Shown one piece after another: positions 6,415 through 11,238 of a stretch of DNA of 11,238 nucleotides. The stretch spans positions 4,388 to 15,625 of the forward strand of contig MFCJ01000157.1 of NCBI GenBank assembly GCA_001775255.1, given 5' to 3'. The position numbers were made by a program, and so were the translations under genes. Below the pieces are notes generated by a model. The model was not told where the DNA came from. It did no database searches and worked only from the letters and a program-made list of their open reading frames with translations. This DNA is from Candidatus Dadabacteria bacterium RIFCSPHIGHO2_12_FULL_53_21. Lineage in GTDB: Bacteria; Desulfobacterota_D; UBA1144; Nemesobacterales; UBA2774. How positions within the stretch are numbered: position 1 is the first letter of the stretch; every line of letters begins with the position of its first letter.

Positions 6415-7206
6415 ATGCCTGATAAAAATGAGTTGATTGTGGAGGAGGAGGGAGCGGTCTGCAGGATTGTTTTCAACAGGCCCGATAAAAGGAACCTCCT
6501 GACCCCCGGAATGCTTCTGGGCCTGGAATCGGCCCTTGAGAGATTAAGGGAGGAAGACAGAACCAGGTGTGTAGTTATCAGGGGGGCCGGGGACAAGGCA
6601 TTTTCTTCGGGCTATGACATCGGCTCGATAGGCAAAGACGACATGGTTAGGAACCATTCCGGGGACAATCCTCTACCTAAGGCTCTCAATTCAATAGAAA
6701 ATTTCCCTTACCCCGTGATCGCCATGATGAACGGACACGCCTTCGGGGCCGGGCTCGAGATTGCCGCCACATGCGATATCAGAATCGCGGTGAAGGACTC
6801 CCTTTTCGGAATGCCGCCCGCAAAGCTCGGGGTTATATACTCGTACAGGGGCGTCCGGAGGTTCCTAAACCTTATCGGACCCGGATACACGAAAGAACTC
6901 TTCCTTACGGGAAGGCCGATCGGCACAGAGAGGGCGGAAAGAATCGGGCTGATCAACTTTACGGTTCCCGGCTCAGAGCTCGAAAAATTCACGAACGACA
7001 TGGTCGGCGAAATAACCGAAAACGCCCCCCTCTCCCTGAAAGCGCTCAAGGAGATGGTAAACATATGGCAGAGAAACCAGGTGATCAGCGGGGCTGACGA
7101 AGACCTGTTAAAAAAGATGACCCTGACCGTACAGGAAAGCGAGGACTATAAGGAGGGGCAGAGATCGTTCGCCGAGAAGAGGAAGCCTATTTTTAAAGGG
7201 CGATAG
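6415..7206 (+). CDS. Enoyl-CoA hydratase/isomerase (crotonase) family protein, closest to methylmalonyl-CoA decarboxylase
   Basis: A 263-residue crotonase-fold enzyme acting on an acyl-CoA. The oxyanion-hole segments are FSSGYDI (63-69) and GHAFGAGLEIAATCDI (107-122). The first crotonase acid/base glutamate (Glu144 of rat crotonase) is matched by E115, but the second (Glu164) is replaced: FGMPPAKLGV (131-140) has proline at that place. This, with Y142 and the ending SEDYKEGQRSFAEKRKPIF, strongly recalls E. coli ScpB (YgfG), methylmalonyl-CoA decarboxylase. ScpB's active-site histidine in the SAGHDI motif is Y67 here, so the substrate may differ. A plain hydratase is unlikely. GGAGG (6405-6409) five bases before the ATG fixes the start and rules out the TTG at 6391. 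No mutase, carboxylase or CoA-transferase gene is nearby. The gene stands alone and converges with the glycosyltransferase gene. Confidence 0.87.
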   Translation: MPDKNELIVEEEGAVCRIVFNRPDKRNLLTPGMLLGLESALERLREEDRTRCVVIRGAGDKAFSSGYDIGSIGKDDMVRNHSGDNPLPKALNSIENFPYPVIAMMNGHAFGAGLEIAATCDIRIAVKDSLFGMPPAKLGVIYSYRGVRRFLNLIGPGYTKELFLTGRPIGTERAERIGLINFTVPGSELEKFTNDMVGEITENAPLSLKALKEMVNIWQRNQVISGADEDLLKKMTLTVQESEDYKEGQRSFAEKRKPIFKGR

Positions 7207-7227
7207 GAAACACTCCAAATAAAGGAA

Positions 7228-7248
7228 TTGATTATGGCCCTTAATCAA
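7228..7248. terminator. Weak hairpin between convergent genes
   Basis: A perfect 7-bp inverted repeat, TTGATTA (7228-7234) and TAATCAA (7242-7248), has a 7-base loop. It lies between the stops of the crotonase-like gene and the glycosyltransferase gene. The stem is AT-rich and no clean U-run follows, so a true intrinsic terminator is uncertain. Confidence 0.25.
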
Positions 7249-7254
7249 GGGTTA

Positions 7255-8718
7255 CTATTTTTCCCTCAGCTGAAACAAGTCAAGCTTGTAATAACTCATT
7301 TCGTTGATAGTATACTTTTGGCCAAGCCCTTCCCTCGTATTCTTCCGGCTTTCAGGATGAGCGTGAAAGACAAACCAGATGTTTCCGTCACCCAAACCTT
7401 CGAATGAAGGAAATGTCTTCACGAGCGGAACTATTTTTATATCCTTCCTTCTGTTATAGTACGCAGCGGTAATCCTCTCGTAGATCGGCGAAACTACTAT
7501 TACATCGCCGCTTCGCGCATTAGATTCTATATGGCTCATCACTTCTCTCCACTGATGCTTGCCGACGGTTTTATAATAGGCGCTGATATTGAAATAGGAA
7601 AAAAGAACTATAAGCCCCGCGGCAGCCAGAATCGGCCACCTGTTATTCATATTCCCGATCCCGTTCGACGCTAACAGATAAAAGGCGAGAGAAGCCCCGA
7701 TAGTATAGCGGAATATCAGAATCGGAGAAGAAACGAGTGAGATCAGGAACGGAACCACAACGGGCACGAGCATCCAGAGGAGGAGCATATAGAGCCTCCA
7801 ACCTTGCGATATCCCGAGCGCGCCTGGTCGTTCACTCGCGGGTCCCAGGGACTTCTTAGCTCGCTTGGAGTCCTTAACTTTTCTAAGGCCGATTACTGAA
7901 TACAACGAAAATGCCAGGAATAAAATCAAAAGATAGATCGACCCCGAATAGATCGTGAAATATTGCCATATGTCTTCAGAGGTCGGCTCGGAAATCCAGA
8001 ACCCCTTCTGTATCTTGAGCGCAATTACCGCGAGGAATACGAAACAGGGCAATAGAAATAACGCGGTTATCACCTGAAGTTTGAACCACCCGCCGATACC
8101 GAGCTCCCCGATTTTCTTATACTTGATAAGCAGCGTAAGACAGAAGATATTCTGGGCCAGAATAATCATAACACCGTAATAATGCGTATAGACGAGAAGA
8201 GCGGTCGAAGCTACATAAGCAGCGGCGTACATCGTTCTATTTTTAATCGTGAGCTGGAGAAGACAGTAATACGAAACCAGCATCAGGCAGACCATGAGGG
8301 TATAACCCCGTGCTTCCTGAGCATATCTGATATGAAAAACGGATGTAGCAAGTATAAGCGCAGCGACGAGCCCTGTCTTTTTATTATAAAGGAGCTTGCC
8401 GACGGCATATACGGCGAAAATGGATAACGAGCCTAACACGGCCGAGGGCACCCTTGCGATAAATTCGGAATCACCGAAAACGGGAACCCAAAAACTGAGA
8501 ATCATGTAATAAAATGGCGGATTAGTCTCAGCCGGATTATCGAATACCCACTTGATGATGTCCGCAAACCCGAGCTTGGAGACCGTGATCGAGACCGCCT
8601 CGTCATACCACACACTCTCCCCTCCCAGGTCATAAAACCTCGGTATGACGCCAACGATAAAAATCAGTATTATCAAATAATTGTCTTTAAGGAATCCGAG
8701 AACAGACCCTTTCTTCAT
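7255..8718 (-). CDS. GT39/ArnT-like membrane glycosyltransferase (copy A)
   Basis: A 487-residue polytopic inner-membrane protein of the GT-C fold (dolichyl-phosphate-mannose:protein mannosyltransferase/ArnT group, PMT_2-like). Such enzymes move a sugar from a polyprenyl-phosphate donor to a lipid, glycan or protein on the outer face of the membrane. The first membrane segment covers about residues 13-26. The first outer loop then has PRFYDLG (26-32) and the key acidic pair in SVWYDEAVS (D39, E40), NPPFYY (66-71), FGDSEFIARVPSA (81-93) and YAQEARGYT (132-140), all hallmarks of the family. About ten more hydrophobic segments follow, and a soluble C-terminal part begins near residue 390 (SGDVIVVSPIYE). 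The start is 3 bases after the era stop codon, with only a weak Shine-Dalgarno sequence, suggesting translational coupling. It is a clear paralogue of the gene upstream of era. Donor and acceptor are unknown. Confidence 0.87.
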   Translation of the reverse strand: MKKGSVLGFLKDNYLIILIFIVGVIPRFYDLGGESVWYDEAVSITVSKLGFADIIKWVFDNPAETNPPFYYMILSFWVPVFGDSEFIARVPSAVLGSLSIFAVYAVGKLLYNKKTGLVAALILATSVFHIRYAQEARGYTLMVCLMLVSYYCLLQLTIKNRTMYAAAYVASTALLVYTHYYGVMIILAQNIFCLTLLIKYKKIGELGIGGWFKLQVITALFLLPCFVFLAVIALKIQKGFWISEPTSEDIWQYFTIYSGSIYLLILFLAFSLYSVIGLRKVKDSKRAKKSLGPASERPGALGISQGWRLYMLLLWMLVPVVVPFLISLVSSPILIFRYTIGASLAFYLLASNGIGNMNNRWPILAAAGLIVLFSYFNISAYYKTVGKHQWREVMSHIESNARSGDVIVVSPIYERITAAYYNRRKDIKIVPLVKTFPSFEGLGDGNIWFVFHAHPESRKNTREGLGQKYTINEMSYYKLDLFQLREK

Positions 8719-8721
8719 ATG

Positions 8722-9618
8722 TCATGTCCCGTAGCCGTAATCTTTGATCAGATTTTCCCTATCCGTCCACCTTTCACTTACCTTCACCCAGAGCTCGAGA
8801 AACACTTTTGTCCCGAGCACTCTTTCGATATCCTCGCGCGCCTGACTGCCTATCGTTTTCAGCATCTCCCCCTTCTTTCCTATGATAATCCCCTTGTGGT
8901 TTACCCTTTCGACATATATGAGCGCCGATATCCTGACGAGCTCCTTCTCGGGAACGTCTTTAAATTCTTCTATTACCACGGCGGTCTTATAAGGGATTTC
9001 TTCCCTGGTCAGCTGGAAAATCTTCTCCCGGATAAACTCGGCGGCCAGAAACCTTTCGGGCTGGTCCGTGACCATGTCTTCCGGGAAATATCGGGGCCCT
9101 TCGGGCATGTATTTGACGACCGTGTCCAGGAGGTCGCCGATCCCGTCAGCATTCCTGGCCGATATGGGTATGACCTCGAGGAACTTTCCCTCGAATCTCC
9201 TCGATTCATCGATTATTCCGAGTATGTCTCCTTTTTTTACCGTATCTATCTTGTTGATGACCAATATTGCGGGCTTCGGGAGGTTTTCGATAATGAAGCG
9301 GTCTCCTTTCCCGAAAGGGTCTTTGACTTCGATCATCATCATTATCACGTCAGCCTCATGGATCGCTGACATTGCCGTATGAACCATAGCCTTCCCGAGC
9401 TTCCCCCTGGCTTTATGTATTCCGGGGGTGTCGATGAATACGAGCTGCGCGCCTGGGAGCGTCTTAATGCCGAGAATCCGGTTCCTCGTCGTATTGGGCT
9501 TGTCGGAGACGGCGGCTATCTTCATACCCGTAACCGCGTTGATCAGTGTCGACTTACCCACGTTGGGCCTGCCGATTACCGATATGAAACCCGATCTGAA
9601 CTTTATTTCGTTCGCCAT
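8722..9618 (-). CDS. era: GTPase Era
   Basis: A 298-residue essential GTPase that binds the 3' end of 16S rRNA and assists maturation of the small ribosomal subunit. G1 is GRPNVGKST (16-24), the G2 threonines are in PNTTRNRILG (41-50), G3 is DTPG (63-66), G4 is NKID (122-125) and G5 is SAR (153-155). The C-terminal KH domain (about 208-285) has the turn GIIIGKKGEML (243-253) and ends in VFLELWVKVSERW. All motifs are intact and the length is standard. The start has a run of six G's 11 bases before the ATG. It lies 43 bases after the upstream glycosyltransferase gene and 3 bases before the downstream one, so it is very likely cotranscribed with both. Common partners (rnc, recO, ybeY) are not adjacent. 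Confidence 0.96.
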   Translation of the reverse strand: MANEIKFRSGFISVIGRPNVGKSTLINAVTGMKIAAVSDKPNTTRNRILGIKTLPGAQLVFIDTPGIHKARGKLGKAMVHTAMSAIHEADVIMMMIEVKDPFGKGDRFIIENLPKPAILVINKIDTVKKGDILGIIDESRRFEGKFLEVIPISARNADGIGDLLDTVVKYMPEGPRYFPEDMVTDQPERFLAAEFIREKIFQLTREEIPYKTAVVIEEFKDVPEKELVRISALIYVERVNHKGIIIGKKGEMLKTIGSQAREDIERVLGTKVFLELWVKVSERWTDRENLIKDYGYGT

Positions 9619-9661
9619 TAAACCAATTACCCCCCTGAATTACATGGATTTTTACGCCTGT

Positions 9662-11143
9662 CTATTCATTCTTTTTCCGCTTGAGACGATATATGTAAAG
9701 GTAAGGGAATTCTTTCGTATCCAGCACATCGTAGCTCTCTCCGATTCTTCTTTCGACCGTCCCCTTTGTATTCCCCACATCGTCGAGCCAGCGGTCGCAC
9801 AATACCAGCCAGAATTCATTATCCCCCGTATCGGGTGCGGAATAAAACTCGTCCGCGAGAGATATGATCGTCAAATCGTCCCGTTCGGCATAGTAGACGG
9901 CGGCTTCCGTCTCGTACCAGGGATATAAAACTATAACATCCCCGGCTCCGGCATTGGATTCGATATAATTAATGCCGGCCCGCCATGCGGGCTTATCCAC
10001 CCGTTCATAATATCCGAAAATATTGACGGAAGAAAAAATCAGAACTAATCCCGTAACGAGGGGAATGAATCTCTTATCGCCTGTTCTAACAGCACCGAAT
10101 GAAGCGAGCACATAGAATGCGAGAGACCCGACTATTGTGTATCTGTAGAAAAAAATCGGCGTCGAAACGAGCGATATCAGGAACGGCACGGCCACCGGAA
10201 CGCAGAGCCACAGTAAGAGAAGAAAGACGCTGCTTGAATAAGACGCGCCGACTTCCCCGGGGCTGCGGGCCGGGGGTTTGAAGACTCCTCCAAAATACCG
10301 GGTGCTAATCACCGCCGGTAACGACAGCACGGCGAGCAATATGAGGAGATACGTCGATCCCGAGTATAATACGAAGCAGTCGTAGAGGACCTTTAACGTG
10401 GGAGGGGAGAGCCAGAACCGGTTCTGAATCCCGATCGAATGACGGTATAAGATATATAATCCCGGAATACATATAATTCCCAGAATCACCTGGAGCGCAA
10501 TCCATTTCTTGAAGTCGGGCGCTCCTGATTTCCTGTGCGTCGAATATTGCCACGCGCAGAAGATGTTTTGAGAAAGGATGATGAACAGGCCGTAGTAGTG
10601 AGCGTATATCAAGAGCGCGCTCGATATGACATAGCCTAGTGAATTGGTACCGGTTCTCTCAGCGGCACTCTTTAAAAAGAAATAATAAGAAAGGAGAGTG
10701 AGAAGGGCCGCAAGACTGTACGCCCTTCCTTCCTGAGAGAACTGGATATGAAATACGGAAACAGCCAGGATCAGCGCCGAAAGCAGTGCAGCCTTTCTAT
10801 TGAAGAGCAGAGCGCCGACTATATATATAAGCAGAATACTGAACGACCCGAATATAGCAGAGGGGAGCCTGACGGCGAATTCGGAGTCCCCGAACAAGAG
10901 AACCCAGACACGGAGAAATGCGTAGTATAGAGGCGGATTGTTGTCACTCGAAGCCAAGCTCCATCTTATTTGCTCTAGAAATCCGAGCTTCGATGCCGCA
11001 ACCGAAACCGCCTCATCGAACCAAATGCTCTCAGTACCAAGATTGTAGATTCTGAGGAATAAACCCAGAAGAAATATAAAAAATAACAGCGAATTATTTT
11101 TGAGAAAACTATATTCCGGTTCATATATTGACGGTATTTTCAT
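9662..11143 (-). CDS. GT39/ArnT-like membrane glycosyltransferase (copy B)
   Basis: A 493-residue paralogue of the gene downstream of era. From FLKNNSLL to SKLGF (residues 13-55), 25 of 43 positions are identical by eye to copy A. The family motifs are RIYNLG (31-36), the acidic pair in SIWFDEAVS (D43, E44), NPPLYY (69-74), FGDSEFAVRLPSA (84-96) and FSQEGRAYS (about 135-143). Many hydrophobic segments follow, then a C-terminal soluble part with AGDVIVLYPWYE. It should use a polyprenyl-phosphate sugar at the outer face of the inner membrane. The ATG at 11143 is chosen because it leaves an N-terminus like that of copy A. A TTG at 11179 would add 12 residues, and neither has a strong Shine-Dalgarno sequence. 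The remaining 95 bases to the window end are AT-rich, with no clear promoter or gene. Confidence 0.85.
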   Translation of the reverse strand: MKIPSIYEPEYSFLKNNSLLFFIFLLGLFLRIYNLGTESIWFDEAVSVAASKLGFLEQIRWSLASSDNNPPLYYAFLRVWVLLFGDSEFAVRLPSAIFGSFSILLIYIVGALLFNRKAALLSALILAVSVFHIQFSQEGRAYSLAALLTLLSYYFFLKSAAERTGTNSLGYVISSALLIYAHYYGLFIILSQNIFCAWQYSTHRKSGAPDFKKWIALQVILGIICIPGLYILYRHSIGIQNRFWLSPPTLKVLYDCFVLYSGSTYLLILLAVLSLPAVISTRYFGGVFKPPARSPGEVGASYSSSVFLLLLWLCVPVAVPFLISLVSTPIFFYRYTIVGSLAFYVLASFGAVRTGDKRFIPLVTGLVLIFSSVNIFGYYERVDKPAWRAGINYIESNAGAGDVIVLYPWYETEAAVYYAERDDLTIISLADEFYSAPDTGDNEFWLVLCDRWLDDVGNTKGTVERRIGESYDVLDTKEFPYLYIYRLKRKKNE

Positions 11144-11238
11144 TATTCGATAGGGCCTGGTCTTTAGAACCGCAGCCAACTCTATATTTATCCCATATAT
11201 ATAAATTCAGAATGCCGCGCATTATGCGAGCGCCCATC

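Overview
The window is bacterial chromosome. It carries ordinary housekeeping genes (an RNA polymerase omega subunit, the Era GTPase, a HisI-HisE fusion), closely packed genes and recognisable Shine-Dalgarno sites. The lineage cannot be fixed from the sequence alone. The tone is that of a Gram-negative, environmental, deltaproteobacteria-like or candidate-phylum genome (GT39-type glycosyltransferases, a lone hydantoinase A protein, FmdB-like zinc ribbons), but this is an impression. No tRNA, rRNA, CRISPR array, insertion sequence or phage gene was seen.

Layout, left to right. (1) 1-864, minus strand: the N-terminal 288 residues of an FAD-dependent oxidoreductase of the amine oxidase/protoporphyrinogen oxidase-like group, cut by the window edge. 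(2) 996-2954, minus: a hydantoinase A/5-oxoprolinase family ATPase with no B-subunit gene nearby. (3) 3117-3326, minus: rpoZ. (4) 3459-4124, plus: the bifunctional histidine enzyme hisIE, divergent from rpoZ across a 132-bp region with interleaved promoter candidates and a perfect 12-bp palindrome. (5) 4140-5045, minus: the C-terminal half of an aryl-sulfate sulfotransferase. Its N-terminal half is absent and a hydrophobic, signal-peptide-like stretch without a usual start codon sits in its place. (6) 5068-6262, minus: a small cluster of two tandem paralogues of an unusual zinc-ribbon protein plus a possible 48-residue ORF with a good ribosome binding site. (7) 6415-7206, plus: a crotonase-fold enzyme closest by eye to methylmalonyl-CoA decarboxylase. 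(8) 7255-11143, minus: two paralogous GT-C (GT39/ArnT-like) membrane glycosyltransferases on either side of era, probably one transcription unit.

The most unusual item is the zinc-ribbon pair. Each starts like an FmdB-family protein (MPL-[YF]-EY-x-C-x-x-C), but the second cysteine knuckle (CPLCGT), normally some 20 residues later, lies at residues 104-107 in both. A charged, probably beta-rich segment of the same length (92 residues between knuckles) is inserted in each. The two sequences diverge widely inside it but share the end KNFRFSxLxYE. This looks like a zinc ribbon remodelled to carry a loop domain, then duplicated.

The genes do not form one obvious pathway. The glycosyltransferases and the FAD oxidoreductase hint at envelope glycan work. 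HisIE, omega and Era are core functions. The hydantoinase-like and crotonase-like proteins are catabolic enzymes of unknown substrate.
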